A stretch of 9,000 bases of DNA from JBCDIQ01 sp039024295 (GTDB lineage: Bacteria; Bacteroidota; Bacteroidia; J057), in assembly GCA_039024295.1 (NCBI GenBank), contig JBCDIQ010000240.1:1-9000 (forward strand), read 5' to 3'. The number at the start of each line of letters is the position of its first letter. Position 1 is the stretch's first letter. The position numbers were made by a program, and so were the translations under genes. Positions 1 through 7,224 of the stretch are shown in pieces. Under the pieces are notes generated by a model. It was not told where the DNA came from, made no database searches, and saw only the letters and a list, made by a program, of their open reading frames with translations.

Positions 1-1
1 C

Positions 2-292
2 TACCAAGAGATAAATAGTCTTGCAGCCAATAAGCCCTCCTCCCAAGTTGGTGTAATAATTGGACTGGATACCTGGGATTATCCCCTGATCAATCAGTTT
101 AATAACGGCGTGCCTAAAGTTTACGCCAACATCAACATTGCCAATAACCTAAGCACTAAGCTTGAACAGGACATTGACGGTATTAAATATATTATTGCAG
201 AGAAACAGCCTGACAGCATCCTATATAATGGAAATATTTACAGAAAGACCAAAGATGGATCTGTACTGAAGTGGTATGAACTCGAATATTAA
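2..292 (+). CDS. C-terminal fragment of a protein, possibly a GT39-like membrane glycosyltransferase
   Basis: An open frame enters from the left edge and ends at TAA 290-292, giving the last 96 residues of a longer protein. There is no upstream stop in this frame, so the GTG at 110 is probably an internal codon and not the start. Near the beginning of the fragment the protein reads VGVIIGLDTWDYPL, and further on it has IDGIKYIIAEKQPDS and ends WYELEY. The G-x-D-x-W-x-YPL pattern near the C-terminus resembles the periplasmic tail of Bacteroidota membrane glycosyltransferases of the GT39/dolichyl-phosphate-mannose mannosyltransferase type; this is an inference from memory of the family. The fragment has no membrane segment or catalytic residue, so the function remains tentative. 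The gene converges on the DUF554 gene with an 11-bp gap. A coding C-terminus is likely; the family call is weak. Confidence 0.6.
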   Translation, partial: YQEINSLAANKPSSQVGVIIGLDTWDYPLINQFNNGVPKVYANINIANNLSTKLEQDIDGIKYIIAEKQPDSILYNGNIYRKTKDGSVLKWYELEY

Positions 293-303
293 AGGCCCAT
301 CCT

Positions 304-993
304 TTATAAGGATACCCATTCCAAAGCATAAAAAAGTGCCACCACAGTAAGCAGGGCAGGCAGCAGGTTGATGATCGGGAGACGTTTGATCTCCAAAATA
401 TTGATGCCAATTCCCAACAGCATGATTCCCCCAACAGAAGAAATTTCATTGATCAACTCTTCATGTAGGATCGGCTGAAGGAACTCAGCAAATAGGGTCA
501 GCCCTCCCTGGAGAAGGGCCATGGGGATAGCCGACATCATGACCCCTAGTCCAAAACCTGCAGACAGGGAAATAGAAGAAAAGCCGTCGAGGGTAGCTTT
601 GGTTAAAAGTAAATTCGGTTCCTGCCCCAGTCCCTCTTCAATTGGCCCAAGGGTCGCCATTGGTCCCACGCAAAAAAGTAGAAATGCAGTAATAAACCCT
701 TCTGTAAACTTATCATGTTGTCCTTTTAGCCGCTTCCTTACCCGTTCACTGAGCTGCTCCATGTGGTATTCAATCCGCATCAGTTCGCCTAAAATTCCCC
801 CGCTTACAATGCTGAAGAGAACCAGCAGCAGGTTTTCTCCCTTTAAAGCCATCGATACCCCGAGGATGATGGTAAATAGCCCCAGCACCTGAAAAATTAT
901 CCGGATGATGCGATCCGGGAGACGTGAGCGTAGCAACAGCCCAATTAAGCTGCCGAAAATTACCGTAGCCACATTGATTAAGGTACCAGTCAT
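304..993 (-). CDS. DUF554 family integral membrane protein (YdfK/YqgA-like)
   Basis: This is a polytopic inner-membrane protein of unknown function. From the chosen start it has 229 residues, the usual size for DUF554. It opens with MTGTLINVATVIFGSLIGLL, which matches the family's typical N-terminal hydrophobic glycine-rich segment. Later segments fit the family: GLFTIILGVSMAL, a SGGILGELMRIE stretch, a cytosolic basic region (ERVRKRLKG), FITAFLLFCVGPMATLGPIEEG, and the C-terminal GGIMLLGIGINILEIKRLPIINLLPAL. The ATG at 991-993 is preferred because the 18 extra codons of the longer frame (from 1047) are not hydrophobic, are outside the usual family N-terminus, and would leave only 14 bp to the divergent receptor gene. 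No clear Shine-Dalgarno sequence is visible. Nothing in the context reveals a substrate. The family call is firm and the start is moderately sure. Confidence 0.88.
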   Translation of the reverse strand: MTGTLINVATVIFGSLIGLLLRSRLPDRIIRIIFQVLGLFTIILGVSMALKGENLLLVLFSIVSGGILGELMRIEYHMEQLSERVRKRLKGQHDKFTEGFITAFLLFCVGPMATLGPIEEGLGQEPNLLLTKATLDGFSSISLSAGFGLGVMMSAIPMALLQGGLTLFAEFLQPILHEELINEISSVGGIMLLGIGINILEIKRLPIINLLPALLTVVALFYALEWVSL

Positions 994-1061
994 ACTGGCA
1001 AAGATATGATATTTTAATTCCGTAAAATATTCCCCAACTTCACCCAAATTTAGAAGGATAC

Positions 1062-3428
1062 ATGATAAAGCGCATATTGATCGCCTGTCTTATGATACTT
1101 ACAGGAGGTACTTCTGGCTGGGCCCAAGGGGTGTCTCAGGCTGTACGAGGCACCATTACCGGCCCAAATGGAACCCAACCCATTGAAGGGGCAACTATTG
1201 TTATTTTGGATTCGGTGAATAACCTAACAGCACAGTCAGATGCTGATGGAGTATTTAATTTTGATGCCGTACCTGCCGGTCTCAGAACCCTGAAAGTGGA
1301 ACAAGCTGGCTATAGGGAGTATACCTTGCCTGGATTGGAGATAGAAGGAAGCCGGGAGTTAATCCTGGCCATAAGGTTGGAGCCCAATATCGCATTGGCT
1401 GATTCGGTGGTCATCACGGCTCAGAACCAGCGGTTGTTAAGCGGAGTGAGTACCCGTACCATTTCCCTTGCTGAAACCAAACGCTATGCTGCTACTTTCT
1501 ATGATCCTGCGCGTCTGGCCACTTCCTTTGCTGGAGTTGCCACTGGGAACGATGGAGCCAACCATTTGGTGATTCGGGGAAACTCCCCCAATGGCCTGCT
1601 TTGGCGATTAGAAGGGGTAGATATTGTAAATCCCAATCATTTACCCAATGCAGGCACTTTTTCGGATCTGCCAAGCCTTCGGGGAGGAGGGGTGACTATC
1701 CTTAGCACCCAGCTCATGTCCGATGTGACCTTTAGCCAGGGAGCCTTCCAGGCCAATTATGGAAACGCCCTGTCTGGCGTCATGGACGTCAGCCTGAGGT
1801 CGGGTAACCCTACAAAAGACCAGTACACCGTATCAGCAAGCCTGATCGGCTTGGACCTGGCAGCAGAAGGACCGGTGGGAAAAACAGGTAATAGCTCCTT
1901 TGTGGGGAATTACCGCTATTCTACTGTTGGGGTGCTTTCTGCCTTGGGAGTGGACGTAGGAGACGAAGACATCAATTACCAGGACCTGTCGTTTAAATTT
2001 AATTTTCCAACCAAAAAGGCTGGGACATTTAGCTTTTTTGGGATGGGGGGAACCAGTAAAAATGACTTTGAAGCCATTCGTGATACTTCTGTTTGGGGAG
2101 AGGAAAAAGATCGCTCCGACATCACTTTTAGTTCAAGAATGGGAGCTTTAGGCCTGACCCATCAGGTGGTTTTGGGAACAAAAACCTTTGTTCGGTCCGC
2201 CTTGGCAGCCTCTGGCATCAGCAATGAGCGAAACCAGGATTTTGTGCTTTCAGATTCGGCTTTTTCTACTCCAACAGTTGAAGAAGATCGTCAGCAACAG
2301 AGCCTCATTACGTTTAATACCTCTATAAGTCACCAATTTTCAGATCGCCTTTCCGCCAAAGGAGGGGTTTTTGTCAATCGGATCGGGTATGACCTGCTGT
2401 CGAGACGCGCGGACCTAGAAGATCCATTCAACCTGAATACCGTTGCTGAAGCGGAAGGAAATACCTTTTTGCTACAGCCTTATGCGCAGGCAAATTATCG
2501 GGTTAATGAACGGTTGAGGGTCCGGGCCGGGGTGCACGTAATGCAGCTTTCGCTGAACAATGATATTTCCATCGAACCTCGAGCTGGGGCTTCCTATTTA
2601 CTTTTTCCGGGACATACCGTATCTCTGGCCTACGGCCTGCACAGCCAGATGCAACCACTGAACCTGTACTTTACCCCTTCCGATTCGCTGGGGAATTCGC
2701 CCAACCGTGATCTGGGATTCACCCGGGCGCATCACGTGGTAGTTAGTTATGCGGCAAAGCTCAATGACCATTTCAGCATCAAAGTCGAGCCATATTTCCA
2801 GTCATTGTTCAATGTGCCCATTGTCAACCGTCCTTCCAGCAGCTTCTCTGCCCTGAATTTATTTGAAGGGGCAATTGCTGACAGCCTTTCGAATGATGGG
2901 ACCGGAACAAATATGGGGGTTGATGTCAATGTGGAAAGGTCCCTCAGCAAGGGGTATTACTACATGCTAGGTGTTTCTGTCTATGACTCAAAGTACACCG
3001 GAGGAGATGGAATTGAACGGGATACACGTTTTAATGGGAATTACCTTTTCACAGCCACCGGCGGCAAGGAGTTCTATTTCAATCGGCCCAATAAGCAGGT
3101 AACCTGGGGACTGAACGCTCGGGTCGTCTACCAGGGAGGGTACCGTACCACACCCATTGATACCCTTGCTTCCGCTGCTACCGGGGCCACCGTACTCAGG
3201 GAAAGTGAGGCGTTTTCTGAACAGTTGGCAGATTATTTCCGGCTAGACATACGAATCAGTTGGAAGAAAAATAAGAAAGGTTACACCCGCACGCTGGCCT
3301 TTGATTTGCAGAATGCTACCAACCGGGAAAATGTGGCTTCCCAGCGGTACGATATTCAAGCTCAAAGGATTATTACCCGGTTTCAATTAGGGCTTATTCC
3401 GCTGTTGACTTACAGGTTAGACTTCTAA
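1062..3428 (+). CDS. TonB-dependent outer-membrane receptor with N-terminal carboxypeptidase-regulatory-like domain
   Basis: This 788-residue protein is predicted to be an outer-membrane beta-barrel for TonB-driven import; the ligand is unknown. Residues 1 to about 21 form a signal peptide (basic MIKR, hydrophobic core, end near GWAQ). Residues about 26-106 are a CarboxypepD_reg-like beta-sandwich (VRGTITGPNG, IEGATIVILD, ADGVFNFDAVPAG, LKVEQAGY). Residues about 128-247 are the plug, with LVIRGNSPNGLLWRLEGVDI, NPNHLP, GAFQANYGNALSGVMDV and SLRSG. The rest is a barrel of alternating beta-strands and ends in the aromatic F788 expected for outer-membrane assembly. It has no SusD-like partner on either side, so it is not a classical SusCD pair. 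An AGAAGGA lies at 1052-1058, only 3 nt from the ATG, so it is a doubtful ribosome binding site. The gene is divergent from DUF554 and ends at the terminator shared with rho. No ligand can be assigned from the sequence. Confidence 0.9.
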   Translation: MIKRILIACLMILTGGTSGWAQGVSQAVRGTITGPNGTQPIEGATIVILDSVNNLTAQSDADGVFNFDAVPAGLRTLKVEQAGYREYTLPGLEIEGSRELILAIRLEPNIALADSVVITAQNQRLLSGVSTRTISLAETKRYAATFYDPARLATSFAGVATGNDGANHLVIRGNSPNGLLWRLEGVDIVNPNHLPNAGTFSDLPSLRGGGVTILSTQLMSDVTFSQGAFQANYGNALSGVMDVSLRSGNPTKDQYTVSASLIGLDLAAEGPVGKTGNSSFVGNYRYSTVGVLSALGVDVGDEDINYQDLSFKFNFPTKKAGTFSFFGMGGTSKNDFEAIRDTSVWGEEKDRSDITFSSRMGALGLTHQVVLGTKTFVRSALAASGISNERNQDFVLSDSAFSTPTVEEDRQQQSLITFNTSISHQFSDRLSAKGGVFVNRIGYDLLSRRADLEDPFNLNTVAEAEGNTFLLQPYAQANYRVNERLRVRAGVHVMQLSLNNDISIEPRAGASYLLFPGHTVSLAYGLHSQMQPLNLYFTPSDSLGNSPNRDLGFTRAHHVVVSYAAKLNDHFSIKVEPYFQSLFNVPIVNRPSSSFSALNLFEGAIADSLSNDGTGTNMGVDVNVERSLSKGYYYMLGVSVYDSKYTGGDGIERDTRFNGNYLFTATGGKEFYFNRPNKQVTWGLNARVVYQGGYRTTPIDTLASAATGATVLRESEAFSEQLADYFRLDIRISWKKNKKGYTRTLAFDLQNATNRENVASQRYDIQAQRIITRFQLGLIPLLTYRLDF

Positions 3429-3430
3429 AT

Positions 3431-3478
3431 TAAAAAAGAGGCCTCAAGGGGCCTCTCTCAATAATCGATTTTTTTTTT
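3431..3478. terminator. Bidirectional intrinsic terminator between the receptor gene and rho
   Basis: A perfect 7-bp inverted repeat, AGAGGCC (3437-3443) and GGCCTCT (3450-3456), has a 6-nt loop. On the minus strand the stem is followed at once by a run of six T (complement of the A-run 3432-3437, the last base shared with the stem), which makes it a standard intrinsic terminator for rho. On the plus strand the nearest long T-run (3469-3478, ten T) begins 12 nt after the stem, so it is less typical for the receptor gene. It lies between the receptor stop codon (ends 3428) and the rho stop codon (begins 3488). Confidence 0.8.
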
Positions 3479-3487
3479 GAAAAGGAA

Positions 3488-5320
3488 TTACCTGTTCATG
3501 GTGAGCAGGAATTCTGAATTATCCCTGGTGGACTGCATCCGGGACTGCAGGAACTCCATCGTCTCGATAGGGTTCATGTCTGCCATAAATTTGCGCAATA
3601 CCCAGATTCTGCTGATATCCTGAGGGTCTAACAAGAGGTCTTCTCTACGGGTACCGGAGGCCAACACATCAATAGCAGGGTAAACCCTACGATTTGCCAG
3701 ACGGCGGTCGAGTTGAAGCTCCATGTTACCAGTACCTTTGAATTCCTCAAAGATTACTTCATCCATCTTACTGCCGGTATCAATCAGGGCCGTTGCCAGG
3801 ATGGTAAGCGAACCTCCGTGCTCAATGTTACGAGCTGCACCAAAAAATCTTTTGGGTTTGTGAAGGGCATTTGCATCTACCCCACCACTGAGGATCTTAC
3901 CTGAGGCTGGCATGCTGGTGTTATGCGCACGAGCCAAACGAGTAATGGAGTCCAACAAAATCACAACATCATGACCACATTCAACCATGCGCTTGGCTTT
4001 TTCCAGCACAATAGAAGCTACATGCACATGGCGATCAGCTGGCTCATCGAAGGTTGAGGCAACTACCTCTGCATTTACATTTCGCGACATGTCTGTCACT
4101 TCTTCCGGACGTTCATCAATGAGGAGGATGATCAGGTATGCTTCCGGGTGGTTGGCAGCAATTGCATTGGCAACTTTTTGGAGCAAAATGGTTTTACCCG
4201 TTTTCGGCTGCGCCACAATCAGGCCCCGCTGTCCCTTACCAATTGGAGAGAACAGGTCCAGAATACGCATGCTCATGTCTCCCGCCTTTGCATGATCCAC
4301 AATGTTAAATTTTTCTTGTGGGAAAAGTGGCGTAAGGTGGTCAAAGTGGATACGATCACGAACCTCTTGAGGGGTTTTACCATTGATACTTTCTACTTTT
4401 AGCAGGGCGAAGTAACGTTCCCCCTCTTTTGGAGGACGAATCGCTCCTTCTACTGTATCTCCCGTTTTCAGCCCAAATAGCTTAATCTGGGAAGGCGAAA
4501 CATAGATGTCATCCGGAGAGGGCAGGTAATTGTATTCTGCCGAACGCAGGAAGCCATAGCCCTCGGGGATCAGTTCGAGCACACCCTGGTTTGCAACTGA
4601 ACCATCGAATTCGCTCATGTCGAAGTTCTCTGCTGGATCAGGTTGTCTTTCCTCACGGTCACGGTTTTGGTTATTGCCCCTCCGAGAACGGTTGTTTCGG
4701 TCATTTCTGGAACGGCTTCTGCCTTGTCCTTGACCTTGACCATCATTCTGTTTTCTGTCCTGAATTTTGGTTATGACGCGCTTGCGACGCTCGCCTGAAT
4801 TGCCATTGCCATTGCCATTGTTGTTGCCATTATTCCGTCCAGCAGGAGCTTCTTGTGGTTCTTCTTCTGCAGGGGTAGGAGCGGGTTCTTCCGCAACGGG
4901 GGTGGTCTCCTCTTCTTTTGGCTCTTCAACCTTCTTTTTGCGTCCGCGTCTTTTAGGAGCTGGTTTTTCCTCTACTGGTTCTGCCGGCACCTCAGGTGTA
5001 CTTGCAGCAACTTCTTCTGCCTTTCCTTCAGGCTCAGCTACCTCTTCCTTGGCTTCAGGGGTTTTGGGTTCTTCTTTTTTGGTCGTCTTCCGCGTTCTGC
5101 CAGAAGTTTTTCTCGTCGAACTTCGTTTGGGTTTTGGTGCTTTCTCGGGAGCGTCTTTCCCGACCTTTTCTACCAGTTCGGGTCGTTCAGCTTGTTTGTC
5201 AAGGATTTTAAAAATCAGGTCTTGCTTTGCAAGCTTGTCAATCTTTTCTATTTCAAGCTTCTTGGCGATTTCCTGCAAGTCAGCAATATCGTTGTTATTT
5301 AACTCAATAATGTCGTACAT
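3488..5320 (-). CDS. rho: Transcription termination factor Rho with long disordered insertion
   Basis: Rho is the hexameric RNA-dependent ATPase and translocase that ends transcription at untranslated RNA. Residues 1 to about 50 are the Rho N-terminal helical domain (IADLQEIAKKLEI, LIFKILDKQAE). Residues about 52-232 are a low-complexity insertion: first K/E/P/A-rich, then N/G/R/Q-rich. The cold-shock-like RNA-binding domain follows at about 245-315 (GVLELIPEGYGFLRS, DIYVSPSQIKLFGL). The ATPase core has Walker A AQPKTGKT (370-377), LLIDERPEEVTDM, Walker B VVILLDSITRLARA (452-465), the SGGVDANALHKPKRFFGAAR stretch (478-497) and GSKMDEVIFEEFKGTGN (516-532). The C-terminus has SGTRRE with the expected arginine. 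At 610 residues it is far longer than the roughly 420 of E. coli Rho, and the insertion explains the difference. Long insertions at this point are known in Bacteroidota Rho. The gene ends at its own intrinsic terminator and is divergent from serS. Confidence 0.98.
   Translation of the reverse strand: MYDIIELNNNDIADLQEIAKKLEIEKIDKLAKQDLIFKILDKQAERPELVEKVGKDAPEKAPKPKRSSTRKTSGRTRKTTKKEEPKTPEAKEEVAEPEGKAEEVAASTPEVPAEPVEEKPAPKRRGRKKKVEEPKEEETTPVAEEPAPTPAEEEPQEAPAGRNNGNNNGNGNGNSGERRKRVITKIQDRKQNDGQGQGQGRSRSRNDRNNRSRRGNNQNRDREERQPDPAENFDMSEFDGSVANQGVLELIPEGYGFLRSAEYNYLPSPDDIYVSPSQIKLFGLKTGDTVEGAIRPPKEGERYFALLKVESINGKTPQEVRDRIHFDHLTPLFPQEKFNIVDHAKAGDMSMRILDLFSPIGKGQRGLIVAQPKTGKTILLQKVANAIAANHPEAYLIILLIDERPEEVTDMSRNVNAEVVASTFDEPADRHVHVASIVLEKAKRMVECGHDVVILLDSITRLARAHNTSMPASGKILSGGVDANALHKPKRFFGAARNIEHGGSLTILATALIDTGSKMDEVIFEEFKGTGNMELQLDRRLANRRVYPAIDVLASGTRREDLLLDPQDISRIWVLRKFMADMNPIETMEFLQSRMQSTRDNSEFLLTMNR
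4799..4820. repeat. Hexanucleotide tandem repeat inside rho
   Basis: The 6-bp unit ATTGCC occurs 3.67 times in tandem on the plus strand. On the coding strand three whole units encode alternating Gly-Asn (residues 169-174), part of the N/G-rich section of the Rho insertion. Gain or loss of units would stay in frame and change the linker by two residues at a time. Confidence 0.75.
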
Positions 5321-5614
5321 ATGAGTAGCGTAAGTTTCTAATGTACCTTGGAAAAAAGGTGACTAACCCTGTGGGGCCAGAAAGCTGGTGGTTAAAACAC
5401 CTCATTCAAAAAGGGTGGAGGGAAAAAAAGACCTTGGCGTAGCCCAGAGACTACAAAAGGATTAGTTGAAATTGAAGTGGAATCAATGTGAAGGATTGGA
5501 CCGAATGGCCAAATGTGAATGCAAAAGAATAAAACTAAATTTAGTTTTACAACATATTTTTATAAATGTGCTAAGGTTTTGTTTATTTGAACCCCCAAAA
5601 CCGACGCATTTTTT
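5321..5614. other. Divergent intergenic region between rho and serS
   Basis: This 294-bp spacer contains no convincing coding frame. Both flanking genes read away from it, so it must hold promoters for both. The half next to rho is mixed in composition and shows a small hairpin (CCAG 5377-5380 and CTGG 5385-5388, AAAG loop), which would lie in the rho leader if transcription starts far enough upstream. The half next to serS (about 5520-5600) is strongly AT-rich and carries a 20-bp palindrome. The closest match to the Bacteroidota -7 element TAnnTTTG on the plus strand is TTTATTTG (5582-5589), with one mismatch, and I see no TTG at the expected -33 spacing. I therefore do not call a specific promoter. 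Confidence 0.6.
5530..5549. promoter_or_regulatory. Perfect 20-bp palindrome upstream of serS, candidate operator
   Basis: The sequence TAAAACTAAATTTAGTTTTA is its own reverse complement over all 20 bases with no spacer. It is centred about 75 bp upstream of the serS ATG and about 220 bp from the rho start, in the AT-rich half of the divergent spacer. Its symmetry and position suit a dimeric DNA-binding regulator or a promoter-overlapping operator. Its very low GC content also allows a chance or structural origin. It is not followed by a T-run and is too AT-rich to be a strong terminator. Confidence 0.4.
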
Positions 5615-6889
5615 ATGCTTGAACTATCCTTGATACGTACTGAACCAGAAAGGGTTGTAAAAGGTCTCGAAGCGAAACTGATATCCGATGCCCAGCAACA
5701 AGTGGCGGCCATTATTCAGGTGGATAAAGACCACCGGCAGCTTCTACAGCAGGTCGAAAGCGCCCGAGCTGAATTGAAAAAGAGCTCCAAGTCTATCGGT
5801 AGCCTGATTAAATCAGGTAATACAGAGGAAGCTGAGGCAGCAAAAGCTCGTGTAGGTTCTCTAAAAGAAGATATAAAATCGTACGAAGGGAAGATCAAGG
5901 TGCTGATAGAGCAATTGCACGATCAATTGGTTGCCTTGCCCAACTTGCCGCATGAAAGTGTCACGTTTGGGAAATCTCCAGAAGATAACGTTACGGTCCT
6001 CCAAAATGGCGAGGAAGTCAAATTTGACTTTACTCCTAAGCCTCATTGGGAACTTGCGACCAGCCTCGGAATCATAGACTGGGAACTTGGCGTTAAATTG
6101 ACAGGTTCTGGGTTTCCTGTGTATTTGGGGAAAGGAGCCGCGCTGCAGCGTGCGCTCATCCAGTTCTTCCTTGCGGAAGCCTCAAAGGCTGGCTACCTGG
6201 AAGTAATGCCCCCCCTTGTGGTAAATGAAGATAGCGGTTATGCAACCGGCCAGTTGCCTGACAAGGAAGGACAGATGTACCACATCACAGAGGAAAACCT
6301 CTACTTGATCCCCACCGCTGAGGTTCCTATCACGAATTTATACCGGAACGTCATTTTGAAAGATAGCAAGCTGCCGGTCAAGCACTGCGGTTACACCCCT
6401 TGCTTTCGGCGGGAGGCTGGCTCTTACGGAAAAGAGGTGCGTGGCCTGAATAGGCTTCACCAATTTGACAAAGTTGAGTTGGTTCAGATCACAGCTCCAG
6501 AGCACTCCTACCAAACATTGGAAGAAATGACCCAGCATGTGATGGGGCTTTTAGACATGCTTGGATTGCCTTACCGCCAGTTGCTTCTGTGTACCGGTGA
6601 CATGAGTTTCGCCTCAGCAAAGACCTATGACCTGGAGGTATTCAGTGCTGCACAGGAGCGGTGGCTGGAAGTGAGTTCTGTTAGCAATTTTGAAGTATTT
6701 CAGTCAAATCGCATGAAATTGAGGTGGCGTTCTGGTAAGGACAAACCCCAATTGGCACATACCTTGAATGGAAGTGCCCTGGCACTACCTCGTATTTTGG
6801 CAGCATTGCTGGAAAATAACCAACAAGCTGATGGATCAGTTAGCATACCTGAAGTGTTGCGACCGTTTACCGGTTTCGATAGTATCTAG
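5615..6889 (+). CDS. serS: Seryl-tRNA synthetase
   Basis: This class II synthetase charges tRNA-Ser (and tRNA-Sec where present) with serine in the cytoplasm. It has 424 residues, the normal bacterial length. The N-terminus MLELSLIRTEPERVVKGL matches the family start. Residues about 30-105 form the long antiparallel coiled-coil arm that contacts the tRNA variable arm. The catalytic domain shows the serine-binding TAEVPITNLYR (234-244), motif 2 with FRREAGSYGKEVRGLNRLHQF (264-284, catalytic arginines), CTGDMSFASAKTYDLEV (326-342) and motif 3 NGSALALPRILAALLENNQ (385-403). Val356 is found where many bacterial enzymes have Cys in the SSCSNF segment, which I take as lineage variation. The start codon follows a T-rich stretch (GCATTTTTT) with no Shine-Dalgarno sequence. 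The gene is divergent from rho, and a 56-bp gap separates it from the downstream PCD gene, so readthrough into it is possible. Confidence 0.98.
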   Translation: MLELSLIRTEPERVVKGLEAKLISDAQQQVAAIIQVDKDHRQLLQQVESARAELKKSSKSIGSLIKSGNTEEAEAAKARVGSLKEDIKSYEGKIKVLIEQLHDQLVALPNLPHESVTFGKSPEDNVTVLQNGEEVKFDFTPKPHWELATSLGIIDWELGVKLTGSGFPVYLGKGAALQRALIQFFLAEASKAGYLEVMPPLVVNEDSGYATGQLPDKEGQMYHITEENLYLIPTAEVPITNLYRNVILKDSKLPVKHCGYTPCFRREAGSYGKEVRGLNRLHQFDKVELVQITAPEHSYQTLEEMTQHVMGLLDMLGLPYRQLLLCTGDMSFASAKTYDLEVFSAAQERWLEVSSVSNFEVFQSNRMKLRWRSGKDKPQLAHTLNGSALALPRILAALLENNQQADGSVSIPEVLRPFTGFDSI

Positions 6890-6945
6890 CTGCTAACTAG
6901 TAGCTTAAAGGATGCCATACATTTAACCATTATCTTTCCATCAAG

Positions 6946-7224
6946 ATGAAAACCTACAATGAACTTGAGGCTCAGCCTGTACTTGAGACCCTTTCCGGTT
7001 GGACATTTGATACAGACGGTATCAAAAAATCTTTTGAGTTTACGAACTTTGTTCAGGCCATGGGATTCATCTCCCAGCTTGCAATAGTTGCCGAAAAAGC
7101 CGATCACCATCCAGAGTTATTCAACGTGTACAATAAGGTGGATGTCAGGCTGAGCACCCACGATGCGGGAGGCTTAACAGACAAAGATTTTTCCCTGGCA
7201 CGACAAATAGAAGCCTTGATATGA
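6946..7224 (+). CDS. Pterin-4a-carbinolamine dehydratase (4a-hydroxytetrahydrobiopterin dehydratase)
   Basis: This small enzyme dehydrates 4a-hydroxytetrahydropterin to the quinonoid dihydropterin, a step that recycles the cofactor of aromatic amino acid hydroxylases. It has 92 residues, close to the usual 90-110. The signature EKADHHPE (50-57), with the catalytic His pair, is intact. It is flanked by the family pattern GWTFDTDGIKKSFEFTNF (18-35), by VYNKVDVRLSTHDAGGLT (61-78) and by a C-terminal helix (DFSLARQIEAL). The ATG fits the family N-terminus, and no Shine-Dalgarno sequence is visible. Its stop overlaps the dUTPase start in ATGA, so the two genes are probably translated together. No phenylalanine hydroxylase lies in the window, so its cellular substrate here is not shown; many bacterial members are found away from the hydroxylase. 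Confidence 0.93.
   Translation: MKTYNELEAQPVLETLSGWTFDTDGIKKSFEFTNFVQAMGFISQLAIVAEKADHHPELFNVYNKVDVRLSTHDAGGLTDKDFSLARQIEALI

Noticed and set aside
299..313. ATCCTT/AAGGAT inverted repeat with a 3-nt loop at the convergent gene ends
   Set aside because: It overlaps the DUF554 stop codon, has a short stem with no T-run on either side, and could easily be chance.
521..892. A 123-codon open frame on the plus strand inside the DUF554 gene
   Set aside because: It is Ser/Pro-rich and antisense to a well-supported membrane protein, with no domain or leader.
999..1006. A TATCTTTG on the minus strand that matches the Bacteroidota -7 promoter element
   Set aside because: It is only a few bases from the chosen DUF554 start codon, and the nearest upstream TTG is 28 bp away, outside the usual spacing.
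994..1047. An N-terminal extension of 18 codons for the DUF554 protein
   Set aside because: The extension is not hydrophobic, the family normally starts at the MTGTLIN segment, and the longer start would leave only 14 bp to the divergent receptor start.
4767..5324. A 185-codon open frame on the plus strand opposite the rho 5' region
   Set aside because: It is antisense to the low-complexity part of rho. Its Ser/Gly/Ala/Leu-rich product is a by-product of the repetitive Lys/Glu/Pro codons, and the rho frame is beyond doubt.
6890..6945. A TATCTTTC promoter-like motif and small GCTA/TAGC repeat between serS and the PCD gene
   Set aside because: No -33 TTG is found at the proper distance, and a 4-bp repeat is not significant.
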